DNA of 64,000 bases from Sphingopyxis jiangsuensis (GTDB lineage: Bacteria > Pseudomonadota > Alphaproteobacteria > Sphingomonadales > Sphingomonadaceae). Under the pieces are notes generated by a model. The model saw only the letters and a list, made by a program, of their open reading frames with translations, did not search any database and was not told the origin of the DNA. Position numbers and translations under genes: made by a program. The stretch lies in assembly GCF_016734905.1 (NCBI RefSeq), contig NZ_JAERPO010000002.1, positions 887,524 through 951,523 of the forward strand. The letters are read 5' to 3'. Positions 44,129-53,181 of this stretch are shown piece after piece. How positions within the stretch are numbered: position 1 is the stretch's first letter; every line of letters begins with the position of its first letter.

Positions 44129-46111
44129 CTAGAGCCCCTGACAGACATTCTGCTGCGCCGTGTCGAGGAACGGCGCAAAGGGGCAGCTGATATAGCGCAG
44201 GCGGACCGTGCGGTTGTCGGCGAGCGTGACGACGATGGTGTCTGCACGGATCGCGGGCGGCGCATTTCCGATCCCGCCGACGCGCGCACCGGCATTATGG
44301 AGCCCAAGGAAACTGATCATATCGTCCTGATCAATGCCGTCGCCCGACACGCCGATCGCGCCGACGAGCGTATTGCCGCGATAGATGGGGACCGAGCCGG
44401 GGAAGATCTGGATACCGTTCTGCAGCCGGTTCTGCCCCGGCGCGACGTCGGGCAAGGTCGTGCAGCGCGCGGGCGTGTCGGTCGGACTTGCGCCCGAAAC
44501 GAACCCTAGATGCGCGCCGAGATTGCCGATAATCAGCGCTGACTGGAGCCCGGTCGAGAAGGGATTGAACTGCGCGATCGGACGCGACAGCGGGCCGTGC
44601 GGCCGCCCGACCTCGCCGTCGGGAAAATAGGGGCGCGAGAGATTGCCGCCCGAACGGTCGGCGAAGGCGATGGTGCCGGTGAGCGCCGCCGGATCGTTCA
44701 GGAAGGCTCGCGTCGCCGGAACGAATTGGCGGACGTCGGCGCTGGCGTTCGCCGACAGCTCTGCCCCGGCCTGCGGGTGCGAGAAAAAGGCGGCGGTGCG
44801 CGCCTTTTGCAGGCTGACGTCGGTACCGAAAATCGGCGCGTCGGGCGAGCGCACGATGCCGAGCACCGACCCGTGCGTATCGACGAGGCTGATCGTCACC
44901 TGCGCGCGGCTGTCGAGCGGGCGGCGGATTTGCGCGCGCGCGCGGCTCATCACCGCAAAAGCTTCCTCGAGCACCGCGCGCGCCTCTGCAGCGGTGAGCG
45001 GCGCGCTGTTCGACGCCCCATCGGTTCCGGCGCGGATCGGAAAGCGGTTCGCTCCGCTGCCGTCGGAGAGCACGAAAGCATCGCGGTTCGAAAATTCAGC
45101 GGCGGTCGAGGCGCGGATCCCTGAAGCTTCGCTGCCATAGGCAGTGCCCGCGATGACCGTTGCGGCGGCATAGCCCGTCACCGCGACCAGATTGCCCGCG
45201 CTGCCGTTGAGGCTCGCGAAGCTTGCGCCGCCCGGCGACATGACCCCCGCGAAGGTCGCGTCGGAAAAGCGCAAGGTCGTGCCGTCGACCGCAATCCGGT
45301 CGGCAACGATCGTCGAGGGCGGCTCGAACCCACGCGTCCCGGCGAGCGCGATAAATTCCTCGGGATCGTTGTCGATGTCGAGGATATTGGGGTCGCTGCC
45401 ATAGACGCCGTCGCCCATTACCCCGATGCCGCCAACGATCACGCCATTTTTGTAGAGCGGCAGCCCGCCGGGATCGGCCGCGAGGCCGAGCGGCGAGCGC
45501 TTCGGTCCGATCAGTGCCGCCGCGCCACCAGCGCCGAAACGCGACACAAGGTCGCTGCACGGAAGCTGGCTGAACTGCACCCCGAACAACGGCCCGCTTT
45601 CAAGACCAACAGTTGTCGGCGCGGGCGGGAAATGTTCCTGGACAATCTGGCTCGCCGTGCGCGTCGAAAAAGCGTTGCCGCCGCTCGACAGATAGGCGCC
45701 GGTAATCGCCTTCGCGATCGCTCCGCCCTCCGCAGGAAAAGTGACGTTCTGCGCGTCGATGCTGTTGCCGTTCGGCGCCGCCGACGTCGTTGCGGTCGCG
45801 CGCGCGCCGGTCATGCGAAAGACGGCGAGCACGTTTCCGACACGGTCGGTCACCGCAATCACCGACGGCAGATTGCGCGCCTGCGCCTCGGCGATTGCGT
45901 TGGCGAGGATCGTTTGCACATCGGCGACGCTGAGCGCCTCGGCCGCGGGCGGCGCATAGAGCCCGCCCGGCGGCGGCGGCGGCGGGGCTGGCGTCGGGGT
46001 GGGCGAAGGCGTCGGCGTTCCGCCACCGCCCCCGCCGCCGCACGAGGCGAGGAGCAGCGCGCCGATGGCGACGCAGACCGACGAACGGAAAAGATGGGAC
46101 CGTTTCTGCAT
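44129..46111 (-). CDS. Lipoprotein with two HbpS/GlcG-like (haem-binding) domains
   Basis: A 660-residue lipoprotein: signal with lipobox LLLASC, then poly-Gly and Pro-Thr linkers. Two GlcG/HbpS-like domains follow: about 58-265 (LSVADVQTILANAIAEAQAR, SVIAVTDRVGNVLAVFRM, GGIGVMGDGVYG) and about 375-640 (LTAAEARAVLEEAFAVMSRARAQIRR, VTISLVDTHGSVLGIVRSPDA, VGAIGVSGDGIDQDD). Some relatives bind haem or small organic ligands. It lies between the small cytochrome (5 nt away) and the barrel (3 nt away), so a haem or redox role in the same complex is plausible but inferred. Confidence 0.82.
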   Translation of the reverse strand: MQKRSHLFRSSVCVAIGALLLASCGGGGGGGTPTPSPTPTPAPPPPPPGGLYAPPAAEALSVADVQTILANAIAEAQARNLPSVIAVTDRVGNVLAVFRMTGARATATTSAAPNGNSIDAQNVTFPAEGGAIAKAITGAYLSSGGNAFSTRTASQIVQEHFPPAPTTVGLESGPLFGVQFSQLPCSDLVSRFGAGGAAALIGPKRSPLGLAADPGGLPLYKNGVIVGGIGVMGDGVYGSDPNILDIDNDPEEFIALAGTRGFEPPSTIVADRIAVDGTTLRFSDATFAGVMSPGGASFASLNGSAGNLVAVTGYAAATVIAGTAYGSEASGIRASTAAEFSNRDAFVLSDGSGANRFPIRAGTDGASNSAPLTAAEARAVLEEAFAVMSRARAQIRRPLDSRAQVTISLVDTHGSVLGIVRSPDAPIFGTDVSLQKARTAAFFSHPQAGAELSANASADVRQFVPATRAFLNDPAALTGTIAFADRSGGNLSRPYFPDGEVGRPHGPLSRPIAQFNPFSTGLQSALIIGNLGAHLGFVSGASPTDTPARCTTLPDVAPGQNRLQNGIQIFPGSVPIYRGNTLVGAIGVSGDGIDQDDMISFLGLHNAGARVGGIGNAPPAIRADTIVVTLADNRTVRLRYISCPFAPFLDTAQQNVCQGL

Positions 46112-46116
46112 GGCGC

Positions 46117-47586
46117 CTATCGCAGCGCTCCGATCGCGCGCACTGCCCGGCCGAGCGACGCCTGGAATTCGGCGGGCTTGTATGCATTGGGGTCTTGGAC
46201 CGCGGCATAGGCGCGGTCGATGTCGGCGCGGATGCCCGCTGCCGCGCCAACGGTCACGCGCCCCGACGAGACCATCGCGCCGAGCAGCGTGTCGACACCC
46301 ATCACCGCCTGCTGCGAGCCCGAATAGTCGGTGAAGCGATCGTTGATCGTCTTGGCCGCGATCGCATCGACCATCGCGAAGGCGTCGGCACCCGAAAAGC
46401 GGCGCGAGGCAAAGGCCGCCTTGAGCGCCGCCACCGTCTGCGCCAGTTGCGCGGCGGCGGCGGTCGCGGCGGCGCGGTCGGTCACCATCGCCTTGTGGAA
46501 CGCGGCGGTGCGCGCGGCGAGCTGATCGGCGAGCGCGGGCGAGGCGAGGCGCGCGGCCGCCGCCAGCATGATCAGATTCTCGTCATTATAGGGCGGCAAG
46601 CCTTCGGGCCAGCCTTGGCCACCCCCGACCGACCGGCCCGGATTGTCGACCCCGGTGCGCACCGCCTGTGCCTGGTCATAGATGCGGCGGTGGCAGCTGT
46701 GGCAGTCGAGGAAATAGAATTCGGGAAACATTCCGTCGGCCCCACGCCGCGACTGGAAGAGCGTCAGGCTGCGCTCAATCGCCGCCGCCTGCCCGACCGC
46801 CCACATCTGGACATGGTCGGTGCGCGCTTGTCCGGCGCCGAATTTGCGCCAGCCGTAATCGGCATCCTCCTGATGATGCGCCTGGAGCGAGGAGAAAAGA
46901 TCGAGTTCGAACGCTATGCGCGGATGCCCCGCGGCCATGATGCGGTGCGTGACGAATTGTCCTTCGCCCGCCGCGCCGAAATGGCAGTCGACGCAGACGC
47001 CCGCGCGCACCACCGGATCTTCCAATTTCCACAGGCCAGCGCGCAGGTTCGACAGATGCTTTTCGCGCATTTCGGCGTCCGGGTCGGCATTGGTGCCGAC
47101 ACCCGCATAATGGCTCGCGATCCAGCTTCCCGCAGGGCCGTGACACGATTCGCAGCCGACGCCATCCTCAAGCGGCACCGTCCCGCGCATCGCTCCGCGC
47201 GCGGCGACTGCACCCGCGGTGCTATGACAGCCAAGGCACATCGGCGCCGTCGCCGGATCGCCGATACCCAGATTTTTCGCAATGAAGCGGCTGCGATTGT
47301 TCGAAAGCACCGCCCAGGCGCGGCTGTGCGCGCCGCCGGGGGTCGAAGGTTCCTGCCATTTCATCAGCTCGTCCTGGCGGACGACGGTGCCGTCGCCCTC
47401 CATCCGGCCGTGGCATGTCGATCCCGCGCAAGAGGCGACGCCGGTATAGCGCGCGCCTGTCTCGCCCTGCGACCGTGCGGGTTGAGCGACAAGCAGTGCG
47501 GCGATGGCAAGCGTGCCAAGCGTCACGACAAAGGCAACAAAAACCGCCCAAAGCCGCCCGCCGCGCCGATATACCGCGTGGGTCAT
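46117..47586 (-). CDS. Cytochrome c554-like multihaem cytochrome (4 CxxCH plus one CX4CH)
   Basis: A 489-residue exported protein, first of the four-gene operon. The N-terminal hydrophobic stretch (LWAVFVAFVVTLGTLAIAALLV) is a signal peptide or membrane anchor. Haem motifs: an unusual CAGSTCH at residue 53, then CLGCH (117), CESCH (145), CVDCH (198) and CHSCH (295). The YTGVASC...CHG opening recalls the cytochrome c554 family. The C-terminal 180 residues are Ala-rich helices without haem sites. AGGGGG 8 nt before the ATG supports the start. It begins 37 nt after gdhA with no terminator visible, so partial read-through is possible. Confidence 0.85.
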   Translation of the reverse strand: MTHAVYRRGGRLWAVFVAFVVTLGTLAIAALLVAQPARSQGETGARYTGVASCAGSTCHGRMEGDGTVVRQDELMKWQEPSTPGGAHSRAWAVLSNNRSRFIAKNLGIGDPATAPMCLGCHSTAGAVAARGAMRGTVPLEDGVGCESCHGPAGSWIASHYAGVGTNADPDAEMREKHLSNLRAGLWKLEDPVVRAGVCVDCHFGAAGEGQFVTHRIMAAGHPRIAFELDLFSSLQAHHQEDADYGWRKFGAGQARTDHVQMWAVGQAAAIERSLTLFQSRRGADGMFPEFYFLDCHSCHRRIYDQAQAVRTGVDNPGRSVGGGQGWPEGLPPYNDENLIMLAAAARLASPALADQLAARTAAFHKAMVTDRAAATAAAAQLAQTVAALKAAFASRRFSGADAFAMVDAIAAKTINDRFTDYSGSQQAVMGVDTLLGAMVSSGRVTVGAAAGIRADIDRAYAAVQDPNAYKPAEFQASLGRAVRAIGALR

Positions 47587-47623
47587 CCGACTACCCCCTT
47601 AGAATCGCTCGTCGCCTTAGCGC

Positions 47624-48979
47624 CTAAACCACCCCGAATGCCAGCATTGCGTCGGCCACTTTCTTGAATCCGGCGATATTGGCACCCTTGACATAGTCGA
47701 CATAACCGCCGCCCTGGTCGCCATAGGTCAGGCAGCGCTGGTGGATACCCGCCATGATGTCCTTCAGCATCTGTTGCAATTCACCCTCGGTCCAGCTGCG
47801 CCGCTCGCTGTTCTGGCTCATTTCGAGCCCCGAAACCGCGACGCCGCCCGCATTGGCCGCCTTGCCCGGCGCGAACATGATCTTGGCATCCTTGAAGACG
47901 TGCACGCCTTCGAGATTGGTGGGCATGTTCGCGCCCTCGCTGACCGCGATGCAGCCGTTGCTCACAAGCATCTTCGCATCGGCCCCGAGCAGCTCGTTCT
48001 GCGTCGCGCAGGGCAGCGCGACGTCGCATTTTACGCCCCAAGGCGTTTTGCCCGCGGTGAAGGTCGCCGATTTGAACTCCTCGCAATATTCTTCAATTCG
48101 CCCGCGGCGGTGCGTCTTGTGCGCCTTCACCCAATCGATCTTTTCCTGGGTGATGCCGTCAGGGTCGTGAACAAAGCCACCCGAATCGGAAAGCGTGAGC
48201 ACCTTGCCGCCGAGCTGGACGATCTTTTCGGCCGCGTGCGTCGCGACATTGCCCGAGCCGGAGATGACCGCGGTCTTCCCCACAAGGTCCATGTCCTTGG
48301 CCGCAAGCATGTTCTGAAGGAAATAGACCGCGCCATAGCCCGTCGCCTCGGTACGGATGAGCGACCCGCCCCATTCGAGCCCCTTGCCCGTGAGCACGCC
48401 GGTGAATTCGTTGGTGATGCGCTTGTACTGGCCGAACATGAAGCCGATCTCGCGCCCGCCCACGCCGATGTCGCCCGCGGGCACGTCGACGTCGGCGCCG
48501 ATGTGACGGTAAAGCTCGGTCATGAAGCTTTGGCAGAAGCGCATGATTTCGCGCACGCTCTTGCCCTTGGGGTTGAAATTCGACCCGCCCTTGCCGCCGC
48601 CCATCGGCAGGCCGGTCAGCGCGTTCTTGAACGTCTGTTCGAACGCCAGGAATTTGAGCACGCTTTCGGTAACGCTGGGGTGAAAGCGGATGCCGCCCTT
48701 ATAGGGGCCGATGGCATTGTTGTTCTGAACGCGCCAGCCGCGCTGAACGCGGATATTGCCGTTGTCGTCCTCCCAGCAGACGCGGAATGACACCACGCGG
48801 TCGGGTTCGGCGATGCGCCGCAATATCTGCTGCGCATGATATTCTTCCTTGTCGGCGATGAAGTCGAAAATGTCCTCGGCGACTTCCTGCACCGCCTGAA
48901 CAAATTCGTCCTGCCCCGGATTGCGCTTCTTCACGCCCTCCATGAACGTCGGAAAATCGACGTGGTCCGATACTGCCAT
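47624..48979 (-). CDS. gdhA: NADP-type glutamate dehydrogenase
   Basis: Hexameric enzyme joining ammonium and 2-oxoglutarate to glutamate, 451 residues as usual for the small-subunit class. Motifs are GGIRFHPSV, LTGLPMGGGKGGSNFNPKGKS (catalytic Lys; written here as two parts, LTGLPMGGGKGG and SNFNPKG), DVPAGDIGVGGREIG and the nucleotide site SGSGNVATHAAEK. A strong AGGGGAGGGG precedes the ATG at 48979. It would use ammonium made by the nitrate pathway encoded elsewhere in the window. It is divergent from the CcmI-like gene. Confidence 0.96.
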   Translation of the reverse strand: MAVSDHVDFPTFMEGVKKRNPGQDEFVQAVQEVAEDIFDFIADKEEYHAQQILRRIAEPDRVVSFRVCWEDDNGNIRVQRGWRVQNNNAIGPYKGGIRFHPSVTESVLKFLAFEQTFKNALTGLPMGGGKGGSNFNPKGKSVREIMRFCQSFMTELYRHIGADVDVPAGDIGVGGREIGFMFGQYKRITNEFTGVLTGKGLEWGGSLIRTEATGYGAVYFLQNMLAAKDMDLVGKTAVISGSGNVATHAAEKIVQLGGKVLTLSDSGGFVHDPDGITQEKIDWVKAHKTHRRGRIEEYCEEFKSATFTAGKTPWGVKCDVALPCATQNELLGADAKMLVSNGCIAVSEGANMPTNLEGVHVFKDAKIMFAPGKAANAGGVAVSGLEMSQNSERRSWTEGELQQMLKDIMAGIHQRCLTYGDQGGGYVDYVKGANIAGFKKVADAMLAFGVV

Positions 48980-49036
48980 GCACCCCTCCCCTGGAATAGC
49001 GGGAAAGCCGGTGCGACCCCATTGACGAATTAATCG

Positions 49037-49065
49037 TTGACCGACCTTGCCCCACCGAGGCTACA
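49037..49065 (+). promoter_or_regulatory. Candidate promoter of the CcmI-like gene
   Basis: TTGACC (49037-49042), a 17-nt spacer, GCTACA (49060-49065). A second TTGACG at 49022-49027 lies 15 nt upstream as a direct repeat in the same divergent gap. The -10 is weak. Confidence 0.3.
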
Positions 49066-49139
49066 CCATCGCGGGGCAAAGGCAATGGGGCAGCGCGCCG
49101 CGCGCACCGAATTTATTGCGAGCGCACAAAGGGGCAATG

Positions 49140-50090
49140 ATGAGCGAGACCAAGGACATAGTGGACGAGCGGCAACGCGGCATGACGCGGACGAACCTCG
49201 CGGTCCTGATCGCCGCAGGCGCCCTGTTGGCCGCCGCGATCGGGTACACGGTGTGGCGCGACTCATCGTCAGCGGGAAACGACGGCGGCATGCAACAGTC
49301 GTTCGCACCGTCGGACCAGATCGCCGACCTCGAAGCGCGAACGAAGCGCGAGCCGAACAGCGTCGACGCCTGGCGCGCGCTCGGCGCCGCGCGTTTCGAC
49401 CTCGAAGACTATCGGGGTGCGATTGCAGCGTATGAAAAGGCGGTCGCACTCGACGGCGAAACCGCCGCGCTCTGGTCGGCGCTCGGCGAGGCACGCGTCT
49501 ATGTCAGCGATCGCGACCCTCTGCCCCCCGCCGCGCGCGAAGCATTCGATCGCGCGATCGCGCTCGACCCGCGCGACCCGCCAGCGCGCTATTTCAAGGC
49601 GGTCGAAAAGGATCTGGCGGGCGACCATCGCGGCGCCATCGACGACTGGTTCGCACTGCTCGCCGACACACCGCGGGGCGCGCCGTGGGAGGCCGATTTG
49701 CGGCGCACGATCGAACAGGTGGGCAAGATCCATTCGATCGACGTCGCGCCGCGCCTGGCGCAAACACAGGCGCGCGCGCCGACGGGCGCGGAAATGCCCG
49801 TCGCAGCGCGCGCAATTCCCGGCCCGAGCCGCGCCGACATGGAGGCGGCATCGCAGCTTCCAAAGGGTCAACAGGACGCGATGATCGCCGGCATGGTCGA
49901 CGGACTGGAAGCGAAGCTGAAAGCGAACCCGTCCGATGTCGACCGCTGGATCATGCTGATGCGCAGCCGCATGACGCTGGGAGAAACCGCCAAGGCGGCA
50001 AAGGCGCTCAAAGACGCGATCGCCGCGAACCCGGGCTCGGCGGAAAGGCTCCGCGCGCAGGCGCAGTTGCTCGGCGTACCCGGAGCCTGA
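49140..50090 (+). CDS. CcmI/CycH-like membrane TPR protein (cytochrome c maturation)
   Basis: A 316-residue protein with one N-terminal transmembrane helix (LAVLIAAGALLAAAIGYTVW) followed by TPR repeats (NSVDAWRALGAARFDLEDYRGAIAAYEKAV, written as the first repeat only in part: AWRALGAARFDLEDY) and a C-terminal TPR region (DVDRWIMLMRSRMTLGET). This layout matches the periplasmic part of CcmI/CycH, which hands apocytochrome c to the haem lyase. No other ccm genes are adjacent. Adjacent ATGs at 49137 and 49140 are both possible; AAGGGG lies just upstream. It is divergent from gdhA and so only 1.5 kb from the multihaem operon. Confidence 0.75.
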   Translation: MSETKDIVDERQRGMTRTNLAVLIAAGALLAAAIGYTVWRDSSSAGNDGGMQQSFAPSDQIADLEARTKREPNSVDAWRALGAARFDLEDYRGAIAAYEKAVALDGETAALWSALGEARVYVSDRDPLPPAAREAFDRAIALDPRDPPARYFKAVEKDLAGDHRGAIDDWFALLADTPRGAPWEADLRRTIEQVGKIHSIDVAPRLAQTQARAPTGAEMPVAARAIPGPSRADMEAASQLPKGQQDAMIAGMVDGLEAKLKANPSDVDRWIMLMRSRMTLGETAKAAKALKDAIAANPGSAERLRAQAQLLGVPGA

Positions 50091-50141
50091 TGGCGAAGGC
50101 AATTGACCCGCCCGCACGGCTGTGCCAATCGCGCAATCCGT

Positions 50142-50215
50142 GCGGGTGTAGCTCAATGGTAGAGCAGAAGCTTCCCAAGCTTACGACGAGGGTTCGATTC
50201 CCTTCACCCGCTCCA
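50142..50215 (+). tRNA. tRNA-Gly (anticodon CCC)
   Basis: Acceptor GCGGGTG with CACCCGC, D-arm GCTCAATGGTAGAGC, anticodon loop TTCCCAA, T-arm GGGTTCGATTCCC and an encoded CCA at 50213-50215. Confidence 0.96.
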
Positions 50216-50394
50216 GCCCCACACTGCTGAGCCGTCGATGACGTCGTCGCCCCGACGGCGCCGCCTTATGTGGTGACGGAAACTGTCTCGTCGCGCGACG
50301 AATCGATATTGGCTATCGGCGTTTACCGGAAAGGACCGACCGTGATTGCAGCCGCCCCAAGCCTGTACGGCGCTTTGCAGGCGCAAGACCGGCC

Positions 50395-51648
50395 ATGACG
50401 CGCGCGCGGACCATTCCCTTCATCGTCGTCACCATCTTCATCGACGCGGTCGGGTTCGGCATCATCATGCCGGTGCTGCCGCAGCTGGTGATGGAGATCG
50501 GCCGCGTCGACCTGCCCAAGGCGATCGAGATCGGCGCGTGGATCGGACTCGTCATGGCGGTGGCGACCTTCTTTGCCTCGCCGCTGCTCGGCAATCTGTC
50601 GGATCGCTATGGGCGCCGCCGCGTGCTGTTGCTTTCGCTCGGCGGGCTGACGCTCGACTATCTGCTGCTTACCTTTGTCGATACGCTGCCATGGCTGTTC
50701 ATCGCCCGCGCGCTGTCGGGCATTTTTGGCGGCAGCTATGCCGCAGCGCAGGCGGCGATCGCCGATGTGACGAAGCCCGAAGAGCGCGCGCGCAACTTCG
50801 GCCTCGTCGGCGCGGCATTTGGCGTCGGCTTTGTCGCGGGCCCTGCGATCGGCGGTTTCCTGGGCGAGGTCGGCCCGCGCGCGCCCTTTGTCGCCGCGGC
50901 GCTGCTATCGGCGGCGAACATGTTCTATGGCCTGATTATCTTTCCCGAAACGCTGGCACCCGAGCGGCGGCGCGCCTTCGATTGGCGCCGCGCGAACCCG
51001 CTCGGCGCGCTCAATGCGATGCGCGCGCTCCCCGGAATGGGCGGCGTCGCGACGGTGATCGTGCTGTGGCAGATTGCGAGCCTCGTCTATCCGCTGACGT
51101 GGAGCTTCTATTGCATCGCGCAGCTCGGCTGGACGCCGTCGATGATCGGCGCCAGCCTCGCCGCGGTCGGCGTGATGATCGCGATCGGGCAGACGTTCGT
51201 TGTCGGCCCCGCGGTCAGGCGATTCGGAGAACGCGATGCCGCGACGCTGGGGCTCGCGGTCGCGGTCGCGATCTTCATCGGCTATGCCTTTGTCGAGACG
51301 ACCTGGGGCGCCTTCCTGCTGCTTGTCCCGATCGCACTCCAGGCGCCGGTGCAGCCGTCGCTGATGGCGCTGATGTCACGGCGTGCGACCGCCGAATCGC
51401 AGGGCGAGGTGCAGGGGATTTCGGCGATGGCAATGGGACTCGGCTCGCTCGCCGCGCCGATCCTGCTCACCGGGACGATGGCTTATTTCACCGCAGACGA
51501 CGCGCCAGCGCGTTTTCCCGGCGCAGCCTTCATCGTCGCGGCCGCCTTTGGCCTCGCGGCGATGGCGATGCTGCGCCGCCTTCCGCGCGTCACGCGCGGA
51601 AGCGACGACGAGGGCGTCGATCAGATACCGCCGTCGGTGACCGCATAG
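50395..51648 (+). CDS. TetA-like MFS drug efflux transporter
   Basis: A 417-residue, 12-helix major facilitator of the drug:H+ antiporter-1 group. It starts [25 protein letters not shown], has motif A as [13 protein letters not shown] and motif C-like [10 protein letters not shown], the arrangement in TetA-type pumps. The substrate is unknown and no TetR repressor is adjacent, so resistance should not be assumed. Its last 28 nt overlap the 3' end of the convergent CinA-type gene. Confidence 0.88.
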   Translation: MTRARTIPFIVVTIFIDAVGFGIIMPVLPQLVMEIGRVDLPKAIEIGAWIGLVMAVATFFASPLLGNLSDRYGRRRVLLLSLGGLTLDYLLLTFVDTLPWLFIARALSGIFGGSYAAAQAAIADVTKPEERARNFGLVGAAFGVGFVAGPAIGGFLGEVGPRAPFVAAALLSAANMFYGLIIFPETLAPERRRAFDWRRANPLGALNAMRALPGMGGVATVIVLWQIASLVYPLTWSFYCIAQLGWTPSMIGASLAAVGVMIAIGQTFVVGPAVRRFGERDAATLGLAVAVAIFIGYAFVETTWGAFLLLVPIALQAPVQPSLMALMSRRATAESQGEVQGISAMAMGLGSLAAPILLTGTMAYFTADDAPARFPGAAFIVAAAFGLAAMAMLRRLPRVTRGSDDEGVDQIPPSVTA

Positions 51649-52379
51649 CCCGCGGCCTCGATCGAAGCGCGAAGCGCGGCGACGCACGCGGCGACGCACG
51701 CGCCGTCGGTCGAGCGGACGACGAAATTGGCGCCGACGCGGCCCTCGCGGAAAAAGGGATAACTGCCGATCGCGACGCCGGGATGATCCTTTTCGCCCTG
51801 GCGGAGGAGATCAGCGACCTCGCTCTCGGCCGCCCATGCGCCGATTGTGTGCGCGACGAGCGGCGCCCCGCCCTCGAGTTCGCCGGTGAGAGCATCGAGC
51901 ATGCCGGCGGTGATGTGCGGCACCCCGGCCATCACGAAGAGATTGCCGATACGGATTCCCGGCGCGCCCGACATGCGGTTGGGGATGAGCTCGGCGCCTT
52001 CGGGCACGCGCGCCATGCGCAATCGCGCCTCGGTCAGTCCGCCGCGGCTTTCGTAATAGCGCTCAAGGATTGCGCGCGCCGTGGGGTGGATGACGACATC
52101 GACTCCCAGCGCCTTGGCGACCGCATCGACGGTGATATCGTCGTGCGTCGGACCGATGCCACCGGTGGTGAACAGATAATCGTAGCGCGCGCGCAGTGCG
52201 ACCAGCGCCGCGACAATCTCTTCCTCGACATCGGGAACGATCCGCACCTCGCGCAGTCGGATGCCCTGCACGTCGAGCCAGGTCGCGATCTGCGCGACAT
52301 TCTTGTCCTGCGTGCGGCCCGAGAGGATTTCGTCGCCGATCACCAGCACGGCGGCGGTCCAGATGCGTTCGTCGCTCAT
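51621..52379 (-). CDS. CinA N-terminal / molybdopterin-binding-domain protein
   Basis: A 252-residue protein with the MoaB/MoeA-like domain of CinA: AAVLVIGDEILSGRTQDKN, TTGGIGPTHDDITVDAVAKALG and GVPHITAGMLDAL. It lacks the C-terminal nicotinamide-nucleotide amidase domain of full CinA. It may act in nucleotide (ADP-ribose or FAD-type) pyrophosphate hydrolysis, as for COG1058 proteins; this is family inference. It shares its last 28 nt with the MFS gene on the other strand. Confidence 0.9.
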   Translation of the reverse strand: MSDERIWTAAVLVIGDEILSGRTQDKNVAQIATWLDVQGIRLREVRIVPDVEEEIVAALVALRARYDYLFTTGGIGPTHDDITVDAVAKALGVDVVIHPTARAILERYYESRGGLTEARLRMARVPEGAELIPNRMSGAPGIRIGNLFVMAGVPHITAGMLDALTGELEGGAPLVAHTIGAWAAESEVADLLRQGEKDHPGVAIGSYPFFREGRVGANFVVRSTDGACVAACVAALRASIEAAGYAVTDGGI

Positions 52380-52474
52380 TCCCCTGCCTTACCTGCCTGT
52401 GGTGACAAAACAAGCCTGCTGGCCGGCGATGCGTGTTCCTGATATGTTCGATGACGACTCAAGCCGAAGGGAGC

Positions 52475-53113
52475 ATGACCGTGGCCGACGATCTTATCTT
52501 TTACACCAACCCGATGTCGCGCGGACAGATGGTTCGCTGGATGCTCGAAGAGGTTGGCGCCCCCTATGAAACGCACATTCTTGACTATGACACGGCGATG
52601 AAGGCGCCCGATTATCTCGCGATCAACCCGATGGGCAAGGTTCCCGCGATCGTCCACAATGGGCGGGTCGTCACCGAATGCGCCGCGATCTGCGCCTATC
52701 TCGCCGATGCCTTCGCCGGCGCCGGATTGGCTCCCGCGCCCGCCGACCGCGCCGATTATTATCGCTGGCTCTTTTTCGCCGCGGGACCTGTCGAGCAAGC
52801 CGTCGTATCGAAGCATCTCGGCCTCGAACCCGAGGGCGAGCAGCGGCGCATGGCGGGGTTCGGAACGCTCGACCAAACGCTCGACACGCTCGAAACAGCG
52901 GTTGCGGGCAAGAATTTTGTCGCGGGCGAGCGTTTCAGCGCTGCCGATGTCTATGTCGGGAGCCATATCGATTGGGGCCTGCAATTCGGGTCGATCCCGT
53001 CGCGTCCCGCATTCGAAGCTTATGTCGCGCCGCTGCGCGAACGCGCAGCCTACCAGCGCGCGAAGCAAATCGACAATGCGTTGATCGCCGAAATGCAGGC
53101 GCCTGCCGCGTAA
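52475..53113 (+). CDS. Glutathione S-transferase family protein
   Basis: A 212-residue GST. The thioredoxin-like N-terminal domain has FYTNPMSRGQMVRWMLEEVG, NPMGKVPAIVHNGRVVTECAAICAYLAD (cis-Pro KVPAI and ES/EC-type TECAAI), and the helical C-terminal domain has FSAADVYVGSHIDW. The substrate is unknown. The start is uncertain: ATG 52475 sits only 1 nt from GGGAG, whereas GTG 52481 is 7 nt away and may be the true start. A terminator follows immediately. Confidence 0.92.
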   Translation: MTVADDLIFYTNPMSRGQMVRWMLEEVGAPYETHILDYDTAMKAPDYLAINPMGKVPAIVHNGRVVTECAAICAYLADAFAGAGLAPAPADRADYYRWLFFAAGPVEQAVVSKHLGLEPEGEQRRMAGFGTLDQTLDTLETAVAGKNFVAGERFSAADVYVGSHIDWGLQFGSIPSRPAFEAYVAPLRERAAYQRAKQIDNALIAEMQAPAA

Positions 53114-53123
53114 AGATTAAAGC

Positions 53124-53160
53124 GAAGGCCCGGCGAATCGCTCCGCCGGGCCTTCCTTTT
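53124..53160 (+). terminator. Intrinsic terminator after the GST gene
   Basis: Perfect 12-bp stem GAAGGCCCGGCG (53124-53135) with CGCCGGGCCTTC (53144-53155) followed by CTTTT. It lies between convergent genes. Confidence 0.92.
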
Positions 53161-53181
53161 ACCTGTGCCTGTTACGCTCGC

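Noticed and set aside
50395..51648. Tetracycline resistance gene
   Set aside because: Only the transporter class is supported; no TetR neighbour and no substrate evidence.
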